DNA of 64,000 nt, from assembly GCF_019048065.1 (NCBI RefSeq), contig NZ_CP077291.1, positions 4,402,001 through 4,466,000 of the forward strand, in the 5' to 3' direction. The position numbers and the translations under genes are program-made. Of this stretch, positions 22,865 through 31,790 are shown in pieces. Each line of letters starts with the position of its first letter. The first letter of the stretch is position 1. The notes beneath the pieces are model-generated. The model was not told where the DNA came from and searched no databases. It was given only the letters and a program-made list of their open reading frames with translations. The stretch is from Citrobacter farmeri (GTDB lineage: Bacteria; Pseudomonadota; Gammaproteobacteria; Enterobacterales; Enterobacteriaceae).

Positions 22865-23953
22865 TTACGCCTGCTGGCAATCAGCGATAGCGTTAAGAAC
22901 TACCTCGTGCGACACTCCGCCGCGTACTTCACTTTTCCCTATTGCCAGCGGAAGGACTAAGCGCATTTCTCCCGCCAACACTTTTTTATCACGCAACATG
23001 TGCGGCAGGTAAGCCTGCGCTGACATCTCGCGCGGTCCATGAACCGGCAAGCCGGCACGTTTGAGTAACGTGATGATGCGCTGCGTATCGTCTGGCGCAA
23101 ACTGCCCCAGACGTTCCGACGTGCGCGCAGCCATTACCATACCCGCTGCGACCGCTTCACCATGTAACCAATTGCCATATCCCATTTCAGCTTCAATGGC
23201 ATGACCGTACGTATGCCCAAGATTCAGTAAAGCACGTAAGCCGGTTTCGCGCTCGTCTGCGGCAACAACTTCGGCTTTCAGCTCACAACAACGACGAATA
23301 CACCAGGCCATTGCCGTCCCGTCCAGACGCAACAGCGCATCCAGATTCTCTTCCAGCCAGCTAAAGAATTCGCCATCAAGAATAATGCCGTACTTGATCA
23401 CTTCTGCCAGACCGGACGCCAGTTCGCGAGCAGGCAGCGTTTTCAGACAGTCAAGATCCACCACCACGGAGGCCGGCTGGTAAAACGCACCGATCATGTT
23501 TTTGCCGAGGGGATGGTTTACAGCGGTTTTACCGCCAACGGAGGAGTCAACCTGCGACAGAAGCGTCGTCGGGACCTGGATGAAGCGAACACCGCGCTGA
23601 TAGCTGGCCGCGGCAAAACCGGTCAGATCGCCAATGACACCGCCGCCAAGTGCGACCAGGGTCGTATCGCGACCATGCGGTTTTTGCAACAAAGCGGTGA
23701 ACACCGTATCCAGTACCGTCAGGCTCTTGTACTGCTCGCCGTCAGGCAGGATGACGCTATCAACGTTCACACCCGCTTGTTCAAGTACGCTGCGAATCTT
23801 ATCAAGATAAAGGGGGGCCAGGGTTTCGTTGGTGACCAACATAACCTGATCGCCCGATTTCAGCGGTAAGAATGAAGCTGGTTCGTTAAACAAACCAGCC
23901 GCGATGGTGATAGGGTAACTACGTTCCCCGAGAGTGACGGTAATCCTCTCCAT
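22865..23953 (-). CDS. aroB: 3-Dehydroquinate synthase
   Basis: AroB turns DAHP into 3-dehydroquinate, the second step of the shikimate pathway, using NAD and a divalent metal. The 362-residue protein shows the nucleotide-binding [14 protein letters not shown] (about 104-117), the lysine-containing [14 protein letters not shown] (about 150-163), and metal ligands in [11 protein letters not shown] (about 261-271) plus an upstream Glu. It lies 58 bp after aroK, so the two shikimate genes are co-transcribed, with damX next. Confidence 0.98.
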   Translation of the reverse strand: MERITVTLGERSYPITIAAGLFNEPASFLPLKSGDQVMLVTNETLAPLYLDKIRSVLEQAGVNVDSVILPDGEQYKSLTVLDTVFTALLQKPHGRDTTLVALGGGVIGDLTGFAAASYQRGVRFIQVPTTLLSQVDSSVGGKTAVNHPLGKNMIGAFYQPASVVVDLDCLKTLPARELASGLAEVIKYGIILDGEFFSWLEENLDALLRLDGTAMAWCIRRCCELKAEVVAADERETGLRALLNLGHTYGHAIEAEMGYGNWLHGEAVAAGMVMAARTSERLGQFAPDDTQRIITLLKRAGLPVHGPREMSAQAYLPHMLRDKKVLAGEMRLVLPLAIGKSEVRGGVSHEVVLNAIADCQQA

Positions 23954-24011
23954 GACGCGACATCCACCTTAATGACTTATACCCGCTTACCGAGTGTGTA
24001 TTAAGCCAGAA

Positions 24012-24533
24012 TCAGTTGCTTTCCAGCATATGAATAATCTGGTTTGCAACGACTTTGGCGCTCTGATCATCGGTACGAATGGTTACGTCAGCAATCTCTT
24101 CATACAGCGGATTGCGTTCGTCGGCCAACGCCTCCAGAACTTCACGAGGCGGCGCTTCTACCTGCAACAGCGGACGTTTTTTATCGCGCTGCGTACGCGC
24201 AAGTTGTTTTTCGATGGTCGTTTCGAGATATACCACGACGCCACGCGCGGAAAGACGATTACGGGTTTCACGCGATTTTACAGAGCCACCGCCGGTAGCC
24301 AGCACAATACCCTGTTTTTCCGTCAATTCGTTGATGACTTTCTCTTCACGATCGCGGAAGCCGTCTTCACCTTCTACGTCGAAGACCCAGCCCACATCAG
24401 CTCCGGTTCGTTTCTCAATCTCTTGATCAGAATCGTAAAATTCCATATTGAGTTGTTGAGCTAACTGGCGCCCAATAGTGCTTTTTCCGGCACCCATAGG
24501 CCCAACCAGAAAGATATTGCGTTTCTCTGCCAT
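24012..24533 (-). CDS. aroK: Shikimate kinase I
   Basis: AroK phosphorylates shikimate at O3. The 173-residue protein has the Walker A loop [13 protein letters not shown] (residues 11-23), the shikimate-binding [11 protein letters not shown] (about 34-44), and [11 protein letters not shown] near 80. It heads the aroK-aroB-damX-dam-rpe-gph-trpS group. A spacer of 306 bp with its own promoter region separates it from hofQ, which is transcribed in the same direction. Confidence 0.98.
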   Translation of the reverse strand: MAEKRNIFLVGPMGAGKSTIGRQLAQQLNMEFYDSDQEIEKRTGADVGWVFDVEGEDGFRDREEKVINELTEKQGIVLATGGGSVKSRETRNRLSARGVVVYLETTIEKQLARTQRDKKRPLLQVEAPPREVLEALADERNPLYEEIADVTIRTDDQSAKVVANQIIHMLESN

Positions 24534-24839
24534 TTTTTCGGTACTACTAAGACTATTCGTTAATGATAAACCCGCGTCGCAGACACTGAGCGCAGCAGGA
24601 CATGAACTGAAACCTCATAAGATATTGCGAGAGTCAGACTGAAAATTATCTCAATACTCAAGCAGGTTTGGCAACTGAATAAATCATCAAACCAGATTGT
24701 AGACAACCCGAGTCGGCATTGCCGGACGGCGATGAGAAGTACCGACTCTCAAATCGGTACTCCTTGTATGCTAAATAGCTGCGTACGTCAAACCCCTGAA
24801 ACGAGTTAAGTGCAAAAACAACGGTGTTTCATGCATAAA
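24534..24839 (-). promoter_or_regulatory. aroK leader and promoter region with a hairpin
   Basis: This 306-bp stretch without a gene lies between hofQ and aroK and should carry the aroK promoters. Near its hofQ end there is an 8-bp perfect stem (AGTACCGA/TCGGTACT, 24738-24761, loop of 8), which may end hofQ transcription or act as a leader element. The rest shows no open frame of note. Confidence 0.5.
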
Positions 24840-26078
24840 TCATTCTGTCGAGACCAATCTGGGCGTAATAAATACCACCAGCTCGCGACGCTCATTTTCT
24901 TTCCCGTCATGGCGAAAAAGTTGTCCAAACCAGGGGATATCACCTAACAGCGGAATACCGTCTTTACCGGTTTTATTCTTGTTTGAAAAAATGCCGCCCA
25001 GCGCCAGCGTCTCTCCGCTTTTCACCTCGACCTGCGTTTCAATTTCCTGCTTATCGATGGCCAGCACCTCACCATCTGCCTGTTGCAGAACCTGCCCCGG
25101 CATGTTCTGGCTGATGCGCAACTTCAGGCGAATCCGCCCTTTCGGTAAGACCGTGGGTGTTACCTCCATCCCAAGCACGGCCTCTTTAAATTCAACCGAC
25201 GTCGCCCCACTTTCGCCGCTCGAAACCTGATAGGGGATCTCACTCCCCTGCTTGATACTGGCAGGCTGCAGATGGGAAGCCAGCAGACGCGGACTCGCAA
25301 TAATGTCGAGCTGCTGCTGTTGTTCCAGCGCGGACAGTTCCAGATCCAGCAGTCGACCACTAATCCGACCAATATTAAACCCGATGCGGGTGGTGGCATT
25401 TGCAACCGAGAGATCGCTGGCTATCGTCGTCACTTGCCCCACCGCCCCCGCCTTCTCTGCCTCAGCCAGAGTCCATTTCACCCCCAGCTCACGCAGGCTT
25501 TTTTCATTAATAGTCACGATATGCGCCGCCAGCTCAACCTGTTCTATCGGGAGGTCCATTTGCGCCACCCACTGCTCCACCAGCGCCAGCGTCGGAGGGT
25601 TGTCCCTGACCAGCAGCCGGTTAGTACGCTTATCTACTGTGAGACTGCCTTTGGCGCTCAACAGTTTGTCCCCCGCTTTCACCAGCTCAGCGGCATCAGC
25701 GTAATGCAGGGCAATGTGCCGGCTCTCCAGCGGTAAATTCGCCTGGCGTCGTGCAATTTCCGCCTCCTGCCGAGCCGCCTCTTCTCTCTGCCAGCTCTCG
25801 GAATGTACATGCAAAATCGCCCCTTCCTGACGTAACACCAGTCCGGCACTCTTCACCACCGTCTGGAGCGCCAGTTTCCACGGAACATTCGTCAGATGAA
25901 GCGACACCACGCCGCTGACGTCCGGCGCTACCACAAGATTTTTCCGTTCCTGTTCAGCCAGCGCCTGAAGTACCTGCGTGACGGGAACGTCATCCACTAC
26001 CAGCGTCACGTTCTGGGTTTTTCCGGCCTGAACCGGCTGCAGGACGGCTACCAACACCACCAGAATCCATTGCTTCAT
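24840..26078 (-). CDS. hofQ: HofQ, secretin of the type IV pilus-like DNA-uptake system
   Basis: HofQ is an outer-membrane secretin homologous to PilQ/ComE; in E. coli it is needed for using DNA as a nutrient. The 412-residue protein begins at 26078 (MKQWILVVLVAVLQ, a signal peptide), preceded by AGGAGAGG. N-terminal STN/N0-type and N1 regions (about 25-180) are followed by the secretin domain, with the conserved VTPTVLPKGRIRLKLRIS and the C-terminal DIPWFGQLFRHD. The longer frame from 26120 lies inside hofP and is not supported. Its start overlaps hofP by 89 bp in another frame. Confidence 0.93.
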   Translation of the reverse strand: MKQWILVVLVAVLQPVQAGKTQNVTLVVDDVPVTQVLQALAEQERKNLVVAPDVSGVVSLHLTNVPWKLALQTVVKSAGLVLRQEGAILHVHSESWQREEAARQEAEIARRQANLPLESRHIALHYADAAELVKAGDKLLSAKGSLTVDKRTNRLLVRDNPPTLALVEQWVAQMDLPIEQVELAAHIVTINEKSLRELGVKWTLAEAEKAGAVGQVTTIASDLSVANATTRIGFNIGRISGRLLDLELSALEQQQQLDIIASPRLLASHLQPASIKQGSEIPYQVSSGESGATSVEFKEAVLGMEVTPTVLPKGRIRLKLRISQNMPGQVLQQADGEVLAIDKQEIETQVEVKSGETLALGGIFSNKNKTGKDGIPLLGDIPWFGQLFRHDGKENERRELVVFITPRLVSTE

Positions 26079-26394
26079 TAACCTCTCCTTGTCTTTGCCA
26101 CTGCCACTGATGCGGCTCACACTCTTTACCAGTACGCACGGTTAGCGTCAGGGCTGTGAGTTGCACAATCGTCCAGCCGTTATCCAGAACCTCATGTTGT
26201 TCGACACGCCGCCATCGGTGCTGCCCGTCCTGCAACAAGCCAATATTTCGCTCACCCCGGCTCACCATCCCCTGATACCGCCATTGGGCCAGTTCTGCAC
26301 CATGACAACGATCTTCTGGCTGGCGGAATGGATCGCGCATGCCGGTCAGTATCAGCAATGAAAAAGCCACCAGCAGCCCGTCTCTACCCTTCAT
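25990..26394 (-). CDS. hofP: HofP, pilus-assembly protein (PilP-like)
   Basis: HofP has 134 residues, as in E. coli, with an N-terminal signal-like hydrophobic stretch (5-17, LLVAFSLLILTG) followed by the conserved MRDPFRQPEDRC. The position between hofO and the secretin gene suggests a PilP-type inner-membrane partner of the secretin. The last 30 residues are encoded in a region that also encodes the start of hofQ in another frame. The N-terminus overlaps hofO by 11 bp. Confidence 0.88.
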   Translation of the reverse strand: MKGRDGLLVAFSLLILTGMRDPFRQPEDRCHGAELAQWRYQGMVSRGERNIGLLQDGQHRWRRVEQHEVLDNGWTIVQLTALTLTVRTGKECEPHQWQWQRQGEVNEAMDSGGVGSRPAAGSGRKNPERDAGSG

Positions 26395-26842
26395 GAAGAG
26401 GCTCCAGAGTGAGCGTCAGCACCCGCTCGTCGTTTTCCGCTTCCAGCGAGAATCCGCTCACCGCCATCCCCCGCGTCGCCAGATAACCAAATAACGACAC
26501 CATCGCCTCCCACGGGGCCTTCACCGCGAGTTCTCCTCCCTGCGCCAACGGTTGCCAGTGCAGCAACTGCACATTTGGCACCTGAATTGAGAGCGGAGAA
26601 AACGGCGGCGTTTGCGATGTCAATGAAACCTGCGACTCTGTCAGTGCGCCAGAGAGGTGATACAACGTTGGCTTAATCTGGCGGTTCGCCGCCCGTTGCA
26701 GGTGAAGCGCTTCACCGCTCCCTATTCCTGAAAAGAGCAGAAAAAACGTTGCGAACACGCTTAGGGTTGCTACCCAACTTACCCAGCAGACAACGCGGGT
26801 GCGCGACGAAAAGGCACACCAGATGTCAAAGAAGACGATCAT
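26384..26842 (-). CDS. hofO: HofO, pilus-assembly protein (PilO-like)
   Basis: The 152-residue protein has one N-terminal membrane segment (about 16-40) and a short periplasmic domain. Its place between hofN and hofP corresponds to PilO in the pilMNOPQ order of type IV pilus systems, where PilN and PilO form an inner-membrane platform. E. coli HofO is a few residues shorter, so the exact start is uncertain. It overlaps hofN by 17 bp and hofP by 11 bp. Confidence 0.85.
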   Translation of the reverse strand: MIVFFDIWCAFSSRTRVVCWVSWVATLSVFATFFLLFSGIGSGEALHLQRAANRQIKPTLYHLSGALTESQVSLTSQTPPFSPLSIQVPNVQLLHWQPLAQGGELAVKAPWEAMVSLFGYLATRGMAVSGFSLEAENDERVLTLTLEPLHEG

Positions 26843-27371
26843 GCGCTTCTCTCCATTTCAGCCGGTACTGAAACTGCCAGTATCCCTGCGCATCCCGCAT
26901 GGTGGCGCCGGTATGGTTTATCTCAAACAGCGGCGAGTCGCGCAGGGCGGTTTCCAGTGCGCTGAGCGCAGAAAAGGTGAGCGTTTTTCCGTTGAGTTCA
27001 AGCGTGCTCTGCTGGTAGTTCATACTGGTCAGCCAGGCCTGCGCGGGTAATCTTAATGCAAGGTTTTCCAGTGCCGCCTGCCAGCGGCGGGTCTGCTCCC
27101 GTGATCTTTCTCGTTGAATGGCCTGCTGCGCCTGACGTTGGCGCGCCTCAAGCCGGGGCTTTTCTGTCGCCAGTGCCGCTGCGAGTTGTTGCTCCGCGCG
27201 CAGCAAAACCCCATTCACCCGCCCGCTCATGCTGTCGACAGCGTATCCGCTCAGCGTTAACGCCAGCACAATCACTGCTGATGCGCTGAACATCCCACTC
27301 CAGAAACGCACACACGCGTTACGCCGCTGCTGTCGCCAGGGCAAAAAATTAACAGGGAATTGCATCAGCAC
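26826..27371 (-). CDS. hofN: HofN, pilus-assembly protein (PilN-like)
   Basis: The 181-residue protein begins with MLMQFPVNFLPWRQQRR, close to the FNLLPWR-type N-terminus that in PilN binds PilM. A single membrane segment (about 27-45) is followed by an Arg/Gln/Ala-rich coiled-coil stretch (about 55-95) and a periplasmic domain. A start two codons later (MQFPVNF) would match the E. coli length of 179. It overlaps hofM by 7 bp. Confidence 0.87.
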   Translation of the reverse strand: MLMQFPVNFLPWRQQRRNACVRFWSGMFSASAVIVLALTLSGYAVDSMSGRVNGVLLRAEQQLAAALATEKPRLEARQRQAQQAIQRERSREQTRRWQAALENLALRLPAQAWLTSMNYQQSTLELNGKTLTFSALSALETALRDSPLFEINHTGATMRDAQGYWQFQYRLKWREAHDRLL

Positions 27372-28144
27372 ATTCCCCCCAGCGCCAGTCCCAGCGCAAC
27401 GGCGAAAGCATGACCTTCTACAGGCATGGGCGGCTGACGGATTGAAACCGCCTGCCAGGGATCAAAACCCTCTTTTGCACAGAACGCCAGCTCTTCGGTT
27501 CCGAGGGAAAGCGCAGCGGCCAGGTCATGAATATGGGTTATTTCTGTCAGCGATTTTCGTCCCCAGGCATTGCGCGTTGCCCACAACCACTGCGTGTCAT
27601 CGCGCCACGCCAGGCAGACCTGCTCCGGCGAAAGAAAAGGCAGCAGGCGCTGCAATGCGCAAGCATCCGGCGTGATTGCCGTGACGTTCACGCCGAGTGT
27701 TTTCGCCAGCGTTAACAGACCTGAAATCTCTTTGTCCTGAGCGGCGGTGACCGTATAGGCCGGGGCGAGCGCATCTTCACTATAATCAAATCGCAGCGCA
27801 GCCGATTCCATGTCCAGTTCACGCGCCATCGCCCCTGTCAGCCAGGCGGTTTGTTCGCGCTCGCGAAGTGACATTGAGGGACGGGGAAAGCGTTTTTGCC
27901 GCGTCCGACTCGCGGGAAAAGAGAGGTGAATATGGTGGCGCTGCGGCAGCTCTCGGCTCCACGGTTGTAACACCGCCACAAGCGGTTCGGTGTCGTGGAA
28001 ATGTCCGTCATTGATTGTGTGTTGCACCAGCGGCAAACGCCACCAGCGCTGTAGATACCAGCCCGACGCGCCGCGAACGACGGCAACCGCCAGGGCTTCA
28101 TGTGGTTGAATATGCAGGCCGACTTGCCAGAATCTGAAAGCCAT
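27365..28144 (-). CDS. hofM: HofM, pilus-assembly protein (PilM-like)
   Basis: HofM is a 259-residue cytoplasmic protein of the PilM type (actin-like ATPase fold, here without a clear Walker motif). The start at 28144 (MAFRFWQVGLHIQPHE) gives the E. coli length; a start 7 codons upstream is possible. It opens the hofMNOPQ operon, whose genes all overlap, and is divergent from mrcA across about 120 bp. Confidence 0.88.
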   Translation of the reverse strand: MAFRFWQVGLHIQPHEALAVAVVRGASGWYLQRWWRLPLVQHTINDGHFHDTEPLVAVLQPWSRELPQRHHIHLSFPASRTRQKRFPRPSMSLREREQTAWLTGAMARELDMESAALRFDYSEDALAPAYTVTAAQDKEISGLLTLAKTLGVNVTAITPDACALQRLLPFLSPEQVCLAWRDDTQWLWATRNAWGRKSLTEITHIHDLAAALSLGTEELAFCAKEGFDPWQAVSIRQPPMPVEGHAFAVALGLALGGMC

Positions 28145-28264
28145 TGCTGATGATCTCCTTATCACCCGTCACTCTCACGGGTATATCAATGCGTCTGGCT
28201 TGCCTTTATACTACCGCGCGGTTGTTTATAAACTGCCCAAATGAAACTAAATGGGAAATCTCCG

Positions 28265-30817
28265 GTGAAGTTCGTAAAGTATTTATTGATCCTTGCAGTA
28301 TGTTGCATCCTGCTGGGAGCAGGCTCGATTTATGGCCTCTATCGCTATATTGAGCCACAGTTACCTGACGTCGCGACGCTTAAAGATGTGCGTTTGCAGA
28401 TCCCGATGCAGGTTTACAGCGCAGATGGCGAGCTCATCGCGCAATATGGTGAGAAACGTCGTATTCCTGTCACGCTCAACCAGATCCCGCCGGAAATGGT
28501 CAAAGCCTTTATTGCTACAGAAGACAGTCGCTTCTACGAGCACCACGGCGTTGACCCGGTGGGGATCTTCCGTGCGGCCAGCGTTGCGCTGTTCTCTGGT
28601 CACGCCTCTCAAGGGGCGAGCACCATCACGCAGCAGCTTGCGAGAAACTTCTTCCTCAGCCCCGAACGCACGCTGATGCGTAAGATTAAGGAAGTGTTCC
28701 TGGCGATCCGCATTGAGCAACTGCTGAGCAAAGATGAGATCCTCGAGCTCTATCTGAATAAGATCTATCTCGGTTACCGCGCCTATGGCGTCGGCGCGGC
28801 GGCCCAGGTCTATTTCGGTAAGTCCGTCGACCAGCTTGATCTTGGTGAGATCGCGGTGATTGCCGGTCTGCCGAAAGCGCCCTCCACCTTCAACCCGCTC
28901 TATTCAATGGACCGCGCGACCGCACGCCGCAACGTGGTGCTTTCGCGTATGCTGAGCGAAGGGTACATCACCCAGGCGCAGTACGATCAGGCGCGTAATG
29001 AGCCTATCGACGCCAACTATCATGCGCCTGAAATCGCCTTCTCCGCCCCGTATCTGTCAGAAATGGTGCGTCAGGAGATGTACAGCCGTTACGGCGAAAA
29101 CGCCTATGAAGACGGTTATCGCATTTACACCACCATTACCCGCAAGGTACAGCAGGCCGCGCAACAGGCGGTACGCAATAACGTGCTGGACTATGACATG
29201 CGCCATGGCTATCGCGGCCCGGCCAACGTGTTGTGGAAAGTGGGTGAAACCGCGTGGGACAGTAAGAAAATCACCGATACGCTGAAAGCGCTGCCCACTT
29301 ATGGGCCGCTGTTGCCAGCGGTGATCACCAGCGCAAACCCGCAGGAAGCGACGGCGCTTCTGGCCGATGGCACCTCGGTTTCTCTGCGAATGGATGGTAT
29401 TCGTTGGGCGCGTCCCTATCGTTCGGATACTCAACAAGGCCCGACGCCGCGTAAAGTGACTGACACAGTGCAGACCGGTCAGCAGATCTGGGTGCGGAAG
29501 ATGGGCGAAGCCTGGTGGCTGGCGCAGGTCCCGGATGTGAACTCCGCGCTGGTCTCTATCAATCCGAAAAACGGGGCCGTGCTGGCGCTGGTTGGTGGCT
29601 TTGACTTTAACCAGAGCAAGTTCAACCGTGCCACCCAGGCACTGCGTCAGGTCGGTTCTAACATCAAGCCGTTCCTCTACACCGCCGCGATGGATAAAGG
29701 TCTGACGCTGGCGAGTATGCTGAACGATGTGCCAATTTCCCGCTGGGATGCCGGTGCCGGTTCTGACTGGCGTCCGAAGAATTCCCCCCCACAGTACGCA
29801 GGGCCGATTCGCTTACGTCAGGGGCTGGGTGAATCGAAAAATGTGGTGATGGTACGCGCCATGCGAGCAATGGGCGTGGACTACGCGGCGGAATATCTGC
29901 AACGTTTCGGTTTCCCGGCACAAAACATTGTGCATACCGAATCCCTGGCGCTGGGCTCCGCCTCCTTTACCCCGCTGCAGGTGGCGCGCGGTTATGCGGT
30001 GATGTCGAACGGTGGCTTCCTGGTCGATCCGTATTTCATCAGTAAGATTGAAACGGACCAGAACGGCGTGATTTTCGAAGCGAAGCCGAAGATTGCCTGT
30101 CCGGAATGTGATATCCCGGTGATTTACGGTGATACACAGAAATCCAACGTGCTAGAAAACAGCAACGTGGAAGATGTCGCCATCTCTGGTGAACAGCAAA
30201 ACGCCGCCGTGCCAATGCCCAAACTGGAGCAGGCAAATCAGGCGTTAGTGGCGCAGACCGGAGCGCAAGAGTATGCGCCGCATGTCATCAACACGCCGTT
30301 GGCCTTCCTGATTAAGAGTGCGTTGAACACCAACATCTTTGGCGAACCCGGTTGGATGGGCACCGGTTGGCGCGCGGGCCGCGATCTGAATCGGCACGAT
30401 ATCGGCGGTAAAACCGGGACGACCAACAGCTCGAAAGACGCCTGGTTCTCCGGCTACGGTCCGGGTGTGGTCACTTCCGTGTGGATTGGGTTTGACGACC
30501 ACCGTCGTGACCTGGGACGCACCACCGCCTCTGGAGCGATCAAGGATCAGATCTCCGGCTACGAAGGCGGCGCGAAGAGTGCGCAACCCGCGTGGGATGC
30601 CTACATGAAAGCGGTACTGGAAGGGGTTCCAGAAGAACCGTTGACACCGCCGCCGGGTATTGTCACGGTCAATATCGATCGCAGCACCGGGCAATTGGCG
30701 AACGGCGGTAACAGCCGTGCAGAATATTTCATCGAAGGCACACAGCCGACACAGCAGGCGGTGCATGAGGTGGGGACGACTATCATTGACGGTGGTGAGA
30801 CTCACGAGCTGTTCTAA
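28265..30817 (+). CDS. mrcA: Penicillin-binding protein 1A
   Basis: PBP1A is a bifunctional inner-membrane peptidoglycan synthase. The GTG at 28265 (KFVKYLLILAV) gives 850 residues, as in E. coli; an ATG 8 codons upstream has no ribosome-binding site. In order: a membrane anchor (about 6-27), the GT51 glycosyltransferase domain with EDSRFYEHHGVD (catalytic Glu near 86) and QGASTITQQLARN, an OB-like insertion, then the transpeptidase domain with SNIK (nucleophile Ser465) and KTGTTNS (near 716). A strong terminator follows. It is divergent from hofM, as in E. coli. Confidence 0.97.
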   Translation: MKFVKYLLILAVCCILLGAGSIYGLYRYIEPQLPDVATLKDVRLQIPMQVYSADGELIAQYGEKRRIPVTLNQIPPEMVKAFIATEDSRFYEHHGVDPVGIFRAASVALFSGHASQGASTITQQLARNFFLSPERTLMRKIKEVFLAIRIEQLLSKDEILELYLNKIYLGYRAYGVGAAAQVYFGKSVDQLDLGEIAVIAGLPKAPSTFNPLYSMDRATARRNVVLSRMLSEGYITQAQYDQARNEPIDANYHAPEIAFSAPYLSEMVRQEMYSRYGENAYEDGYRIYTTITRKVQQAAQQAVRNNVLDYDMRHGYRGPANVLWKVGETAWDSKKITDTLKALPTYGPLLPAVITSANPQEATALLADGTSVSLRMDGIRWARPYRSDTQQGPTPRKVTDTVQTGQQIWVRKMGEAWWLAQVPDVNSALVSINPKNGAVLALVGGFDFNQSKFNRATQALRQVGSNIKPFLYTAAMDKGLTLASMLNDVPISRWDAGAGSDWRPKNSPPQYAGPIRLRQGLGESKNVVMVRAMRAMGVDYAAEYLQRFGFPAQNIVHTESLALGSASFTPLQVARGYAVMSNGGFLVDPYFISKIETDQNGVIFEAKPKIACPECDIPVIYGDTQKSNVLENSNVEDVAISGEQQNAAVPMPKLEQANQALVAQTGAQEYAPHVINTPLAFLIKSALNTNIFGEPGWMGTGWRAGRDLNRHDIGGKTGTTNSSKDAWFSGYGPGVVTSVWIGFDDHRRDLGRTTASGAIKDQISGYEGGAKSAQPAWDAYMKAVLEGVPEEPLTPPPGIVTVNIDRSTGQLANGGNSRAEYFIEGTQPTQQAVHEVGTTIIDGGETHELF

Positions 30818-30820
30818 ATA

Positions 30821-30846
30821 AAAAAGGCGCTGCGGCGCCTTTTTTA
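30821..30846. terminator. Terminator between mrcA and nudE
   Basis: A 10-bp stem (AAAAAGGCGC/GCGCCTTTTT, loop TGCG) lies 3 bases after the mrcA stop. The A and T runs on both sides let it work for convergent nudE as well. Confidence 0.87.
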
Positions 30847-30860
30847 CTGCTGGTATTATC

Positions 30861-30893
30861 GCCGGATGGCGGCTACGCCTTATCCGGCCTACG
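30861..30893. repeat. REP unit between mrcA and nudE
   Basis: GCCGGATGGCGGCTACGCC pairs with the following TTATCCGGC, the common enteric REP form. It lies between two convergent genes. Confidence 0.8.
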
Positions 30894-30905
30894 CCGCTAT
30901 TTGCC

Positions 30906-31466
30906 CTACAACCGCCCCTGCCCTTTCAACCACTCGCGCACAAGGAACAATGCGCTCACGTTTCGCGCTTCGGTGAAATCGGGATCTTCCAGCAGATCCA
31001 TCAGATGCGCCAGCGGCCAGCGCACCTGCGGCAGTGGCTCTGGTTCATCACCTTCCAGCGACTCAGGATAAAGGTCTTCCGCCACCACAATGTTCATCTT
31101 GCTGGAAAAGTAAGACGGCGCCATGCTGAGTTTTTTCAAAAAGGTCAGATCGTTCGCCCCAAAGCCGACCTCCTCTTTCAGTTCCCGGTTCGCCGCTTCA
31201 AATACGCTTTCGCCAGCGTCGATCAACCCTTTAGAAAAACCCAACTCATAGGACTCTGTCCCCACTGCGTATTCACGAATCAGAATCAGATGATCGTCTA
31301 CGATTGGGACAATCATTACCGCTTCACGGGTTGAGGGACGCATCCGTTCGTAGACGCGGCGCACGCCGTTGCTGAATTCGAGATCCACGCTTTCAACGCT
31401 AAATAGCCGCGACTGTGCGACAGTTTCGACGTTCAGAATGGTGGGTTTTTGTAATGATTTGCTCAT
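30906..31466 (-). CDS. nudE: NudE, ADP compounds hydrolase (Nudix)
   Basis: NudE hydrolyses ADP-ribose, NADH and Ap3A-type ADP compounds. The 186-residue protein contains the Nudix box from GLIDAGESVFEAAN through RELKEEVGF (about 85-107), fitting GX5EX7REUXEEXGU with all metal-binding Glu residues present. It is divergent from igaA across 324 bp and convergent with mrcA, the E. coli arrangement. Confidence 0.96.
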   Translation of the reverse strand: MSKSLQKPTILNVETVAQSRLFSVESVDLEFSNGVRRVYERMRPSTREAVMIVPIVDDHLILIREYAVGTESYELGFSKGLIDAGESVFEAANRELKEEVGFGANDLTFLKKLSMAPSYFSSKMNIVVAEDLYPESLEGDEPEPLPQVRWPLAHLMDLLEDPDFTEARNVSALFLVREWLKGQGRL

Positions 31467-31790
31467 CGTGAGAATCTATGCCGTGAAATCTGTTGTTATT
31501 GTGCGATACGCCACACGGTTTCGGCAATGTGAATCGCCAGTTATTTACATTTATGTAACCTAATAAAAATATAATTCCTGTTTCAAATTAAAAGTCAATA
31601 GGTTGAAATAGGTCCAGGAATTTGCTGATATTCCGTTTTTGCAGATTTTGCTATCATCAGCACTCACTGGGATGCGCTCGAAAATGCTCAAGTTCAACTC
31701 CATGCTTGCCGATAGCCAACCACGGAATCACGTTTATTGTGACAGGGTGCGACTGACCACGCCTGACAGATTAAGTAAGATGGGGAAAGC
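31467..31790. promoter_or_regulatory. nudE/igaA divergent intergenic region
   Basis: This 324-bp spacer must hold promoters for both genes. It is AT-rich near 31540-31600. I recognise no specific operator and no open frame of note. Confidence 0.4.

Noticed and set aside
28241..28264. ATG start for mrcA eight codons upstream
   Set aside because: It has no ribosome-binding site, and the GTG at 28265 gives the family length of 850 residues.
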